DNA of 64,000 nt, from contig NW_021167087.1 in assembly GCF_003711515.1 (NCBI RefSeq), forward strand, positions 124,001 to 188,000, given 5' to 3'. This document shows, piece after piece, positions 1 to 12,600 of this stretch (position 1 is its first letter; the number at the start of each line of letters is the position of its first letter). A model generated the notes under the pieces. The model saw only the letters and a list, made by a program, of their open reading frames with translations. It searched no databases and was not told the DNA's origin. The translations under genes were made by a program, and so were the position numbers. The DNA is from Sodiomyces alkalinus F11 (Eukaryota > Ascomycota > Sordariomycetes > Glomerellales > Plectosphaerellaceae).

Positions 1-1074
1 AGAAGCTAAAAGATAGAAGCAGATCTTAGAGATCCAGAAGAAATAGGAAGTCCACACGAATACTAGTAGTGGAGGCTTTAGCGCCCTCTAGGAAGTAGGA
101 CTTACTCCCGAAGAGAAATACTAACTTAAGAAAGAAGATTATACACGTTATATATAGGAGGAAATCGCTAAACTCGAAGAGTAAGATTAGGAAACAGAGT
201 CCGACAGAGTTCCGGATAATAATATAAACTTCTAGTATTAACTTATAGAAGTAGCCGACCTAATTAAGGAGGAAACTATTTAGCTACGGATACTTAATTA
301 GCTCGCGGAAGAACCCCTTAGATAAATCCACTAAGTTTATTTTACTAAACTTAGCTTTAATAACGCTTACCGTAAAGTATTTACGGATACTAGCAAAAAA
401 TAGCAACGAACTATATATTAGCGACCTTATTATACTTAGGAAGACCGAGATACTTTTACCGGCCTAATAATAAGCCTATAAGGATCGAATAATTAACCAC
501 CTAAGTACTAAACGTATAAGAAAGGATAGATAATACACGCTAACTATCCAGGCTATAGCCTAATCCTTTAAGTTAATTATATCAAGGATATATACCTTAT
601 ATATAAGGAACGTAAATACGCTAATAAGTTCTAGCCATAGAATACAGAATAAACCCTAGAAGATAGAGTCTATTTAAAAAGATAACGTGATAACTAGGTT
701 ATCACGGAAACCAGGGATAAAGGATATAAGATTCGCCTCTAACCACCTAAAGACGATTACTATAAGTATCGGTTAGACAAACATACAACTATTAGCTATA
801 TAGTATACGCTACCGGAAAAATCCGATAACTAGAGCGAGACTAAGAAGCTTAGAAATCACGCTTCTAGGCCCTTAATAAGCGCCTATAATAGATAGAATA
901 GCTCTTAATCTAGTATAGGTTCTTAGATAAAGAAATATCCCTCGAACACTAAGCTAAACGGGTAAAAAACTAGGAGTATACTATCGTAAGGAGTATATAA
1001 GAGGTACTTAATAGATATACTCTATAATATGTAGTAGTATAGGGTATTACTATATTAGAATACGACTCGATAAA

Positions 1075-4000
1075 CACGAGATAAACGTATTATTAGATAT
1101 AGGTATAGTAGGAAACTTTATCTTACTAGTAGCCGTGAGAAAGTTCTTTATACCCTAGGTTAGGAAATACCTAGAAGATAAGTATAAAATTACTCCGTAT
1201 ACGGGAAAGAACTAGTCCTAAGAAAAAGTTATTATTAGCTAGGAGACTATATACCTTTAGGTTAAAATTTAGAATAAGACTAAAGTAATAAAGTTTAACG
1301 TATATGATATAGGCTATAAGGATATTATGCTTAGTAAGCTATAGTTTAACGAGTAGAATCCCGATATAGACTAGAAGCTTAGCTAGCTTTAGTAGAGATT
1401 AGAGAGTAAGTAGAAGACTATAAAGAAAACCTTACCCGATCCCGATATCCGTCGAAAATAGTAGGAAGACTTACCGATAAAGGAGCCTTAAGGAGACTTA
1501 GATAGCCACTAAAAGTTAAGGACTAAGGCGAAGGAAGTATAAAAGACTTTAAGAGAGTAATAATAGCACGATAACCGACACGTAATAAATATTATTAAAG
1601 GAATCTATTAGATTATCTAAGCAGAGAAAGGACTCGCGGAAGGCGATTATAATAGACTCGCTAAGGTATTACTAAAATACCGTAAATATAAAAAGCTATT
1701 TACCGAAAATCTAGAAACTAGATTACCGAAATATCGATACTACGATCACGAGATACCCCTTAAGGAGGGTATACACCCGAAATTCTTTCTAATCTACGGA
1801 CTAAATTAAAAGGAATTGATACCTTAGAAGAATATCTTAAAGAAATACTAGTAAAAGGCTATATTAGAGTATTATAGTTACTAGTAGGATATCCTATCCT
1901 GTTTATACTAAAGAAAAACGGTAAGCTATAGCTATATATTAACTATTAATAACTTAACGATATAACTATTAAGAACCGCTACCTATTACCTTTTATCTCG
2001 GAGATATAAGATTAGTTAGTTAGAGCGTAATAGTTTATAGCACTCGACTTAAAAAGAGCCTATAACTTATTTAGAATTAAGAAAGTAGAAGTGTGGAAAA
2101 TAGTATTCTGAATAAAGCGAGGATATTTCGAGTACCTTATTATACCCTTTAGATTAATAAATACGCCGGTATCGTTCTAAACGCTTATTAACGATATTCT
2201 AAGGAAGTATCTAGACTATTTCGTTATAGTATACCTAGACGATATCCTTATCTTCTCTAAAACACTTAAAGAATACCGATAATACGTTTACACGATCCTA
2301 TAACTCCTATAAAACGCTAACCTACTAGTCGAACCAGAAAAAGTATAATTCTATATATAAGAAGTTAACTTTTTAGGGTACACGATACGACTTAACGAAA
2401 TCTGTATAGAGAAGGCGAAAATCTAATACGTCTTTAAGTGGCTATAGCCGTAGAATATTCGCGATATTCAGTCTTTCCTCGGACTCGTTAACTACTATCG
2501 ACGACTTATTAAGGACTATAATAAGATCGTTATTCCCTTAACGGAAGTAACTAAAAAGGGCCTTAAGTTTAATTAGAACGAAAGAATAGAAAAAGTATTC
2601 TAAGCTCTTAAAGGAAAGGTTACTAACGAACCTATCTTAGTAATACTAAACCCTGATAAAGAATATAAACTCGAAATAGACATATTCGACTAGGCTCTAG
2701 GAGTATAACTCAGATAACGCGATATAGAAGGAAGACTATATCCTATAGTCTTTATATCTAAATAAGTCAGTGGACTAGAATTTAACTATTAGATCCACGA
2801 TAAAGAGCTAATAGCTATTATCGAAGCCTTTAAGGAATAAAGACCGTATCTATTAGAAATAAGATACCCGGTATAGGTCTACACGGATTACAAGAACCTT
2901 ATATAATTCACCACTACTAAGGTTCTTAATAAACGATAGATCCGATAGGCAGAATTCCTATCCGAATTTAACTTCTATATTTAATATATGAAAGGAAGCG
3001 AAAATAGTCGTGTAGACGTACTTAGCCGACTAGAAACACCTGATAAATCACCAAAACTATAAGCTATACTCTAATAGGAAGGAGAAGCTTTTACCCTTAA
3101 ATATAGAGAAATAAATAGTATAGATCGGATAACCAACACCACGTTTAAAGAAGCACACGCCATACTAATACATGGATATTAAGGAGTTTATAAGACTTAC
3201 CGCCGATTACGATAATAATACGGCTATACAGGAACTAAAGAACGAGTCAGGGACTTTATTCGTAACTACGATATTTACTAGAAAGTAAAAAGTAGCCGAT
3301 ATAAACCTTACGGATTACTAAAGCTATTACTAGTAGTAAATAGACCTTAGGAATCGATTATCATAGACTTTATAATAGGATTTCCGATATCTAAAGATCC
3401 GGTAATAAGAATCGCCTACGATAGCGTATTCATAATCGTTAACCGATTCACGAAATACACTCTTTATATTCTATATATTAAAAACACTATAGTAAAGGAA
3501 CTAGCTAGTATCTTCCTCGACCGCCTAATCCGGGATCACGGTATACTATATAAGACTATTATAGATAAAGATAAAATATTTACTAGTAACTTCTAGAAAG
3601 TAGATATAAGCTAGCTAGGGGCGAAATATAAGTACTTAATAGTCTTTCACCCTATAACCGACGGATAAACCGAAATTATAAACTAAATCCTAGAATAATA
3701 CCTACGATACTATATAGGATACGAGTAAGATAATTAGGTATAGTACTTCCCGCTTCTATAATTCGTATATAATAGCTCGTTAAACAAGTTAATAAAGAAA
3801 ATACCGTTCGAAGTAAATTACGGATATAATCCGAGAGTATTTAGGAAACCTTTAGAACGACTAGATACGCTAAAAGTAACAAAAATAGTTAAAAGTATAA
3901 AAAAACTATACGAAGAACTACGAACCGACCTAGGGATAGTCCGAACACGAATAAGTAAGTACGCAAATTAATTAAGGATTAAGGGACTAATCCTTTTAAG

Positions 4001-4378
4001 GGGGGACCGGGTTTACCTTATTCGTAAAAATATAAAAATATAACGACTAAGCGATAAATTAGATTTTAAAAAACTAGGACTATTCGAAATCCTAGAGAAA
4101 AAATCAGATACGAACTATATCCTATTACTACCTCCGATAATAAGGATATATAATAATTTCCATATTTTACTACTTAAACTAGCACTAAAAAATATGAAAA
4201 TAATATAAGACACGATTATAGTCGATATTAGCGACGTGTATAAAGCAGAACGAATCCTTAACTACCGAGAGACGCTAGACGGTACCGAATATTTTATTAA
4301 GTGGAAAAACTACGACTATAGCGATAATATATAGGAACCTAAAGAAAACCTAATCTATTATAAGCGACTCCTAAAGTA
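1075..4378 (+). pseudogene. G1 pol: protease, RT, RNase H, integrase, chromodomain
   Basis: Protease is suggested near 1080-1130 by a segment reading LLDIGIVGNFI, close to the LLDTGA motif of the family. Reverse transcriptase is clear: ITIKNRYxLPFISEI at about 1957-2002, then YLDDILIFS at 2230-2256, the catalytic YxDD site. RNase H follows at 2750-2860 (IHDKELIAIIEAFKE). Integrase core is at about 3340-3560 (RPxESIIIDFIIGFP). A chromodomain ends the reading at about 4230-4378 (EYFIKWKNYDYSDNI, then EPKENL). Many in-frame stops and probable frameshifts mean no protein can be made. Chromodomains of such elements bind histone marks and guide integration. Confidence 0.85.
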
Positions 4379-4439
4379 ATACCGATAAAACACTATTAGG
4401 ACCTAGAACCGGACGCCGCGGCCTACGTAAAATTAATAT

Positions 4440-5057
4440 CCGAAAGATTACCTATATCCTACGCTAATACTTGATTCTAGTCGATAGTGTCTATTATACC
4501 TATAGCTTATACGGTAGCTATAGCCTCGGACTTAGCGCGCCGAGTTTCCGCCTCCTTTCGCTCGACCTCCTCTAACTCCTTTATACTTATAAGATCCTTT
4601 CGGACTATTTCGATACCTTTCTTTCGGAGCTATAGGCGTATACGATACAGGCGGGAGAGTTTAGCTAAAGCCTCGGCGGTTTTACGCTACTACTCTAGGG
4701 CCTTCTGCTATTATTTATAAAGGACCTCTTCCGCGAGATTCTCCTCCTCTTCGAGTCGCTTAAGCTTAGCGTTGATTCGACTGGCTAGGAGGGGAACGTT
4801 AGAGCTAGAATGGCCGAGGGGGATAATAAAAGATACTAACTAGAAGATATAGGGATACGAGAAGAATTATAGGAGCGACCGGCATAGTAATAACAGGAAT
4901 AACGATTAAGATCGTCTAGAATAAAATAGCTAAGGTTACGATCGAAGTAACAAGAATAAGGAATAACCTCGTAGCCCTGATCGTTAATTAGCGTGGATTT
5001 AGTTTGACGATCGAGCATAGAACGAGAGAGCGGGGTTTTAGCAAAACGTTTCTGCAC
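4440..5057 (-). pseudogene. G1 antisense accessory ORF, coiled-coil protein remnant
   Basis: On the strand opposite to pol, an open stretch of 73 codons (5057-4836) is followed, after a one-base frame change near 4836-4845, by a second stretch rich in Lys, Arg, Glu and Leu (about 4825-4440) with stops at expected Gln sites. The second part reads like a long coiled coil (NAKLKRLEEEENLAEEVLYK at its start). It converges on the chromodomain end of pol. I recall similar coiled-coil ORFs in annotated fungal genomes but cannot name the family. The frame change could be a RIP-age indel or a small intron. Confidence 0.5.
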
Positions 5058-5266
5058 ACGGTTAGGTATAATAGTTAGCTATGAAAAAGAAAAGAAACCT
5101 TGAGAGAACGATAAACCTGGGGATAGGCGACCTGTATATACGACCGCTAGGGGCAGCGCTTAGAAGAGGGGAGGTAATGTTATGGCCAACGAACCTAATA
5201 TATATAAAGGATGCATAGGCGGCATACCAGGGCATAACCAAAAGATAACTTAGGGAGAAGTCACGT

Positions 5267-5597
5267 GTTAGGCCACGTGATACAAGGAAAGGATACTTTA
5301 GTACATAAGGAGTGTTCACTAAGGGCCGGGTAAGCAAGAGTAAATAATATAGGGAGTGATCACTAAGGGCCGGGTAAGTAAGAGTGAATAATATAGGGAG
5401 TAATCACTAAGGGCCTAGTAAGCAAGAGTGAATAACCCTATATATACCTTAGTATTCTAGGCCTTACTTCTACTAGAGAATAAGGTATCGATTAATCTAA
5501 GTCTTTACCTGGACTACTATTCTACGCTTAAACCTACCTTATAAAGAAGACGCCTAGTCTTTACGATATAACTACGACCAGACCACTACGAACAACA
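5267..5597 (+). repeat. Putative 3' LTR of G1
   Basis: The segment starts TGTTAGGCCACGTG, after a purine-rich tract (AGGGAGAAG), and ends GAACAACA. It holds three 44-bp tandem repeats, then a TATA-like CTATATATACC near 5438-5450, which fits an LTR promoter. The second LTR copy is outside the window, so the ends rest on the TG...CA termini alone. Confidence 0.5.
5311..5442. repeat. Three tandem 44-bp repeats in the G1 LTR
   Basis: Copies begin at 5311, 5355 and 5399, each with a core close to CACTAAGGGCCGGGTAAG. They differ mainly by C/T and G/A changes. Their place just upstream of a TATA-like sequence suggests reiterated promoter or enhancer elements in the LTR. Confidence 0.85.
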
Positions 5598-7245
5598 GTT
5601 ACTACTCTTTAGTTAATATCCTCTTCTTATTTTAAACTAAAACCTCGACGCTAGTCCCCTATCGTCCGCTATACTATAGAGAACCGGAAGCCGTCGTAAT
5701 ACTACCCACGGATACTTTATCTTTATCCCTTTAGATAAGTACTTATAAGGCTTCTATCCTCGGATACAGAGACGTTAAGCTCCGGGTATAATCACTATCG
5801 GGCACGAAGAGGCTACTACGCCTTTATAATATCGTATACTATAAGGAATTCGTCACTAATATTATCTCGGAACGCTAGCTACGCCTATAAGGCTACCGCT
5901 AGGATACCGTAAACGACACTATTATTAGCGACGCCGATAACCGGCCTATCTATAAGCTACTAGATATCCACGGCCAGTATATAATCAAGCGCGCGGAAAC
6001 CACGGCTATTACCGCGTTCGTAGTCTTAGTAAGGCACCTCCGCGATAACCCGTATAGAAGATCACGATAACCGCGGTAACCGTAGAAGACTACGGTATAA
6101 CGGTAGTATAAACGCCTCGGCTACTACAGCACTAACGCTCTCGTAAAGATCCTTAACGCTACTTAGGGGGTAAAGATAAAGGGACTATATATAACGGACT
6201 ATAACGCGTATAGGTAATCGTAAATACCTATATAGATCCGGCGGATACTATCTCTTTACCCGTTAAAGCCCGGAGAGGCCCTAGCTATTAATTTTTACGA
6301 TCTAAAAGAGTCGGCATTACTAGGCGGCCTATATAAGGCTATTATATTCGTTATAGATATATATATAGATTATATATAGGATTACTACTTATAGAAGAGA
6401 GACTAAGGCTTTATCCTACACGCGTTAAAAGACGTCTTTACCCTACTTAAGACCTAATTCGATATTAGGCCACGCTTCTACGGGCCGATTCTAAGATATT
6501 TTAGCACCTAGAAGTCGTTACTTTCCTTGCTACTAAGAGGGTAAAAGGTTAGCCGTTAGTATTATATTTATAGGATTAAAACGGCGTTATAGAATAGATT
6601 AGAGGTATCGTTAAAAGAAGGGCAAGGGCTATAAGGATTAGGGCTTATCTGCCTACGTCTATCTAGCCTAAGATCTTTAAGACTACTATATATCTATATA
6701 GTAAGACGCTACGATATATTAACGATTAGAAGATACTATACGAAGGCCTACGCGGCCGTTAACCTAACCTTATGCACCTATAAGCCGCACCTATAAGCTT
6801 ACGGCTATAAAGCCTTGATAAAAACGCGCGATACCTAAGCCAAAAGAAACCGCCTATAAAGGCTAGAACCGAAGGTATAGATCGGTTATTATATTAGATA
6901 CTAATCCTCGAATAGCTTCTGTATTTAGCTACTATACCTAACAGATATTATTACCACGAGAGATATAGTCTTTAACGAAGATAAGATATTCGATAGCAGG
7001 ATTAAAATGCTATAAGCTATAGCTTCCGCTAAGGAAATCGGGGAACGCCTATAATCTATCTGTATTACTATAACCGCGAATAGGCTACTACTAAGGAGTA
7101 TAGCCGTAGATGTATTAGATTTTAAGTTAGAAGACTTTAACGCTACCTCTATTACTACGGGTAAAGGCGACGCTACCGCTATTACCACAGATAAAGGCGA
7201 GGCTATCGCTATTACTATAAAAGAGGCCACTACTATTAGTATAGA
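5598..7245 (+). mobile_element. Ty1/copia element C1, left fragment (preintegrase and integrase)
   Basis: Plus-strand translation gives a gag-preintegrase region at about 5740-6170 (GYRDVKLRV; ALVKILNATxGVKIKG), an integrase core at 6340-6480 (VIDIYIDYI, ALKDVFTLLKT), and the integrase C-terminal signature near 6770-6975 (HLYKPHLxAYGYKAL; ITTRDIVFNEDKIFD). Gag and the 5' LTR are not seen, probably displaced by G1. The fragment ends in a 30-bp coding minisatellite split by G2. Stops at Gln/Trp sites show RIP. Confidence 0.8.
7142..7228 (+). repeat. 30-bp coding minisatellite of C1, left half
   Basis: Units start at 7142, 7172 and 7202 and each encodes a ten-residue repeat close to ATAITTGKGD. 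The repeat lies in the linker between the integrase and RT domains of the copia polyprotein. It continues at 15060 beyond the G2 insertion. Confidence 0.85.
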
Positions 7246-7638
7246 TATTATAGGTATACTGTGAGGAGTAACAGGCCACTATAAAGCGATATAAGATCAC
7301 TTGGGGACTAATAGGAACTAAGGAGGGGGTATCGTGATAAGAATATTCGTTAAGTCCTCCCGAGACTCTAGGAACTATAGAAGGCACTCCCCTCTTTATA
7401 CCTACCTAAGGTCTCCTAATTAAGCGGGTGGCGAGAGGCCTCCTTAGGACTAAGTTCAGGCGTAAGCTGGTTCCTAAGCTAACCAGCTTACTAGATCTAA
7501 GCTGACTTCTAAGCTAACTAGCTTACTTAACCTCGACGCGTCGTATCTCTAATAGTCTAACCTAACTACGATCCCCCTATCTATATATAAGTCTAGTGCT
7601 AGTCCTATAGTAACGTATAAGCACTATATATTCTAATA
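7246..7638 (-). repeat. G2 3' LTR (left copy)
   Basis: It is 393 bp long, the same as the right copy, from which it differs almost only by C/T and G/A transitions, as expected when RIP hits two copies independently. The original ends were probably TG...CA; they now read TA...TA. It contains a direct repeat around AAGCTAACCAGCTTACT at 7479-7528. Confidence 0.95.
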
Positions 7639-8341
7639 ATATACCCCTCTCTAAAAATACTCCTATCCTTAGAAGCGTAAGTGCGGATAATTAAAAAGGG
7701 ATTAGTTATTTAGTAAAGGGAATCCATATTATTACGAAACTCTTTAGGATAACCGTCTTTATTTAGACCGGGTTCTTTCTTCCCACTTAGAGTATTCGAG
7801 GAAGATAATAAGCGTTCACCTTTAAACCGTAGATATAGCTATATCTAACTAAGACGTTATTCAGGTATAAAGGTCCTAAGGGTAGTATAATTAGTTTAAA
7901 GAGCGAAGTAAAAAGGAATCTATCAATAACTATCGTGTAAGTAAATAATATACCTAAAATATTCTTAAAGTAAGTATATAAAGAGATTACCTATAGTATT
8001 ACCGTTAACTAGCACGGTTCTTATTATAGTAAGAATAAAAGGATATAGGAGGTCTAATCGTAGGTATAACGTGTTATCGTGGTAGATATAAGGAAGGTAT
8101 ACGCGGTTCTCTAGGGTTAGTTAACCTCTTACTATAGTAATAATAATAATATTAACCATTTTCTCGTATAATCTTCCTCTAATTCTTTTATTTCCCACTC
8201 TAAGTATATATTCATAGTTCTTATACTATAGGTAAGTGGTTCTATATATATCCCGTTAACGATTAATAAGTAATCAGGGGTAGCCTTTATTTATAATACT
8301 AAATAATTTCTAATAATAACACGCTGATAATTCTTACTATT

Positions 8342-9399
8342 ATATCTAATAATCTAACTAAAGAATAGCTAGCGCTTATTATAGAGTATATAGAGAATTT
8401 ACGCTAGGAGAATATAGCGCTACGGCTAGTATTAGACTAATAAGATACTATTATTAATAATAATAATAATACTCCTACTAGAGTAGTTAACTAAGGTAAT
8501 AGCCCCGTTATTAAGCTATTATTAGATAACGAGTACGCTCCTAGTAAGTATAAAGAGAATAATAATAATAGTGTTACTATAATTAACGACGATTCCTTTA
8601 AGGGGTTCTTTAAGGAAAAGCGTGGTAAGGTGGTTATAGTGAACCACGGGGAGGAAAAGGAGAATAAGGATAATACTAACCCGGATACGGTTAATAATAT
8701 TAATAAGGATAAGGTTATAGCCGACGCCTATAAAGGCGATAATAAGCTATAGGAGGATACTACGTGCACGGTTAAGGAGGATATAGAGGGTATTTACCCT
8801 CGCGCTCCTTATAACCATTATATATAGCACTTCCTCCGGCTTAAGCTAGACGGTAGTCGCGACTATATTATCTTTAGCGCTTATAGGGAGGCGTATACTA
8901 TTAATTCGTATAAATATAAGCATTACTAAGGTAATAGTTCTCGGGGTTATGTGAAAGTAAGTAATTATAACCCCTTCCCGATAAGCCACTCCGTGGATTA
9001 CTAATAGACTTCTAGATAACTCTTAAGGCTAAGCTACTAGGTACGCATATATAGCGTCGTCTAATTAAAGCTAACGACCGCGGCTATTACACCGATACGT
9101 AGCTTATAAATAAACCTTACCCCCTAAGAGAGTATACCTTACTAACTTAGTAATAGGCCGAATTAAAGGAGCTATAGATTTTACTAAGTAAGGCTAATTG
9201 CGGGCATTAGGCTTAAAATCGTCGGGGCTTTAATAAGGCTCCTATAGTTCGCCGCGCCGCTAAAGAGGCAGTTCGAGATACTTAGTCTTATCAGGAAATT
9301 ATAAAGAGTACGCTGCTACGTTTCGTAGCTATAGGTAAACACTTATACGAGTACCTACTTAGTAAGTAGCCGTAGTAAGAGAAGGGACTAGGGTGCGGG
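8342..9399 (+). pseudogene. G2 antisense accessory ORF, Asn-rich
   Basis: The strand opposite to pol holds a long readable frame. It starts at an ATA at 8342 that I take for a RIP-mutated ATG, and reads SNNLTKExLALIIEYIENLR, then an Asn run, an acidic/Lys-rich stretch and, after a likely frame change near 9180, a tail ending about 9399. In-frame TAA/TAG codons sit where Gln would be natural. It converges on the chromodomain end of G2 pol (about 9640). No function is recognised. The first helix is amphipathic and may form a coiled coil. Confidence 0.5.
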
Positions 9400-9629
9400 T
9401 AATAGATAGTCACCGAGGATTTATATTAGGATATTAAGAATTTTTACTTTACGGTTTTCCTATCCGGTATAATAGTAAGTCCTTACGGGGTAATAATTAA
9501 TTTTCTAGACTCTAATTTAGGAGGTTTACGGGTTTAGTATATAAATTCCTAAAGTTCTGATACGTAAGACGTTTCTTAAGCCTAGTATATTAGGATTACA
9601 CTCCTAAGGCGCTTTAGGTGTCTGCTTAG

Positions 9630-12600
9630 GGGGTATATCAGGACCTCCTAGTATAATACTCGCGAAGGAGCGATTCCGGGATATTTCGCGTGGGTTCCTA
9701 AGTATTTTCCTCGTGGCCGTAGCCTTCCTACTTAATTAGGTATTAGCGGCGGTTTCTATTATAATGGTAGGCCAGGATATCCTTAACTTCGTACTTATCG
9801 GACTCCTAAGGTTCTACCTTAACTTTCTAGGGGACCTAGACGCCGTCTATAAAAGGACTCTATAGCTTTAGGAGGGAAATAGGAAAAATATTAAAAGTTT
9901 TTATAGTTAACGGAAGCTTTGATTTATAGGTAAGGCCGTGATTCCCTATAACTTCCTTAATTTCGTAGGGTCCTAGGTATTTATCTAAGAGCTTTTTACT
10001 AGGCCGTTTCAGCTTAATATTTTTAGCGGAAAGGAGGATATAGTCGCCTTTTTTAAACCTATAGGTAAATTTATTAGGATTATAATACTTTGTATATATA
10101 TCCTAGGCTTTTTAATAAGTTCTATAAGGGCTCTCCTATTCGCTATTAGGTATTTAATATATCTATCGGCCGACACGGTGTAGAACTTATTAGCCTTAGG
10201 AAGCGTAATATCGTTAGGTCCTCGGGGGGTATAGCCTATAAGTACTATAGCGGGGGACTACTAGATCGTAGAATACCACGCGGTATTATATATAAACTAA
10301 GCTAATAAGAACTTATCCACCCAGTTATCCTATTAGTAGGTATAATAGGTCCGTAAGTAGTGCTCGAGGTTCTAATATTACCGCTTAGTTTAACTATCGG
10401 TCTACGGATAAAACGCTATAGATAGTCGCCTTTTAAGTCCTAAGCGTCTATATAGGGTAAACTAAAATTTACTCGTGAATAAAGAACTATAGTTAGAAAT
10501 AATACTATTTAGTAGGCTAAAGATAAAGAAGACACTTAACTATATAAGGTCCGCTAAGCCCTTTATAGTTCAACTAGAGCTACACAGGATATTTAGGGTA
10601 AATTTCGTGTACCGGTATACGACGATAAGAATAGCGTCCTTTTTCTTAGTTCCGTGTATTACGGGCGGTAGGCCGGTAATAAAATTAACTAAGATTTCCT
10701 GAAATAGACGGCCCGGTATAGAGAGACTCTAAAGACACCCGTAGGGCTTATAATATCTAGGCTTAGTCCTCTAATAAATAGGATAAGTAGGGATAAAAGT
10801 CTTAACGTCTTATTTTATATATTCCTAAAATATGGAGTCTATAATACGCCGGAAGGTCCTCGCGATTCTATAGTATCTAGTTATAGGGTAATTGTGGAAC
10901 GCCTATAGGATCTATTCCCGGAGACCGGAGTATTTCGGAATAAAAAGCCTATCGCGGAAAAAGACTAGGCCTTATTTATTATAGGACTACGGGTTAGTCG
11001 GGTTACCTTCCCGTAATAACTTATAAAAGAGGTCCTCTTATTAGGCTTCTATAATATTATCCTTAAGACTAGGTAATAACGTTATTATATCCTTATAAGG
11101 AGCCGCTTTAGGAGTAATAGCGTGAACGGGTCCGACCGTAAACTTTTACGTGAATACTTCTACTAGTTTTTATCGCTCCACGCGAAGGTTAAGACTTTCT
11201 ACTACGTGCTAGGGCTTCCTTAAAAGGCTATTTATAGGGTTATTAATACCCGGTTAGTATCGGATAATAAAGTCGTAAACTACTAATTCCTTAAGCTACC
11301 GGGCGTGCTAGGCCTTTACCTTAGGTTTTTCGAGAAGGTAGCAGTAGTTTAAGTAGTCCGTTAGTACCTTTACGGGGGTTTACGCGTAGGCGATATAGTG
11401 TCTTTATGATCGAAAAGCCTCCACGATAGCTATAAGCTTAGTATCCGGGGTAAAGTAGTTTAACTTAGGACCTCGTAGCTTCCTAGAGAAGAATACTATA
11501 AGTCTCCACTATCGGTCTACGTTAAGTTAACTAATTACCGCTCCTAAGGCGAAACTTAATACGTCCGGCTTAATCCAGATTATTAATATTAGGTTAAAAT
11601 ACCGAAGAACGGGCGCCTCCTAGAATTTCTGGTATAATAGCCGAAAAGTATCCCGCTCCTTAGAGGTTAATACGAAAACCCCTACTTTTCCCCCGTCTTT
11701 TAATAGGTTAGTTAGTGGTGCTATAATCTTAGAGTAGGACTTAATAAACCGCCGGTAAAACCCCGTGAATCCTAAGAAAACCTAGATCTTCTTAATTATA
11801 TCTAGCTCTTCCTAATCCCGAATAGGTTTTACCCGTTTAGGGTCTATAAAGACACTATAAAGGCTATAGATACACCCGAGGAACTCTACCTCTTAAATCT
11901 TCAAGATATATTTCTTCGGATTAGTATATAGGGACTATTCCCGTAACCGTTATAGGACACTTTATATATATTACCGATACGATACTATATCGGAGCTATA
12001 GATTAGGATATCGTTTAGGTAGATAACGTAAATAGTGTCTATAAGGCCTTGTAAAGACTTATTAATATACCGTTAGAAAGAGATAGGAGCGTTATAAAGA
12101 CTAAAAGGTATTACTACATACTCGTAGTGACCGTACTTAGTCCGGAATACGGTCTTCTATTTATCGCCTTCTCGGATCCGTAACCCGTGGTAGGCGTCCT
12201 TAAGGTCTAACTTCGTATAAATTATCGAATTGGATAGGCGGTCTAAAATCTTATAAATTAGCGGGAGTAGCGTGCGGTCCTTCTTAGTTACTTTTTTAAG
12301 TCCTCGGTAGTCTATATATAGTCTTAGCTTTCTACCCTTCTTCGGAATAAAAAGGATAGGGGCGCCTGCTAGACTAGATAAAGGCTGGATCTATTATTTC
12401 GCTAAAGTATCTCTAATATACTCCCTTAAGACTATAAGTTCTTCTTCGGCTAAGGCGTAAATAGGATTAAAGGGGGGCGATTTACCTTCGTTAAATTTAA
12501 TAGCGTGGTCCTACTTATAGTATAGTAAGAGGCGACTAGCTTCGACTATATTAAAAACGTTAGTAAAATCTCGGTATAGTTTAGGGAGGGTATCCTTATT

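Larger units (their letters stand above)
1..5597 (+). mobile_element. Ty3/gypsy LTR retrotransposon G1, 5' end outside the window, RIP-degraded
   Basis: The plus strand carries the pol order of a chromovirus-type Ty3/gypsy element: protease, reverse transcriptase, RNase H, integrase, chromodomain. Gag should occupy the first ~1 kb, but I could not define it. The 5' LTR lies outside the window. A putative 3' LTR covers 5267-5597. Stops are dense and mostly replace expected Gln or Trp codons, as RIP would do. Between chromodomain and LTR there is an ORF on the opposite strand, listed separately. Family assignment is firm; the 3' boundary is inferred from one LTR only. Confidence 0.85.

Noticed and set aside
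5062..5337. Open 91-codon frame on the minus strand
   Set aside because: It overlaps the G1 LTR and its 44-bp repeats, has no domain signature, and is best seen as chance in a non-coding region.
6925..7387. Minus-strand open frames over the 30-bp repeats, and a similar one at 15056-15253
   Set aside because: They are complements of the C1 coding minisatellite; the repetitive Val/Ala/Pro/Leu sequence is a shadow.
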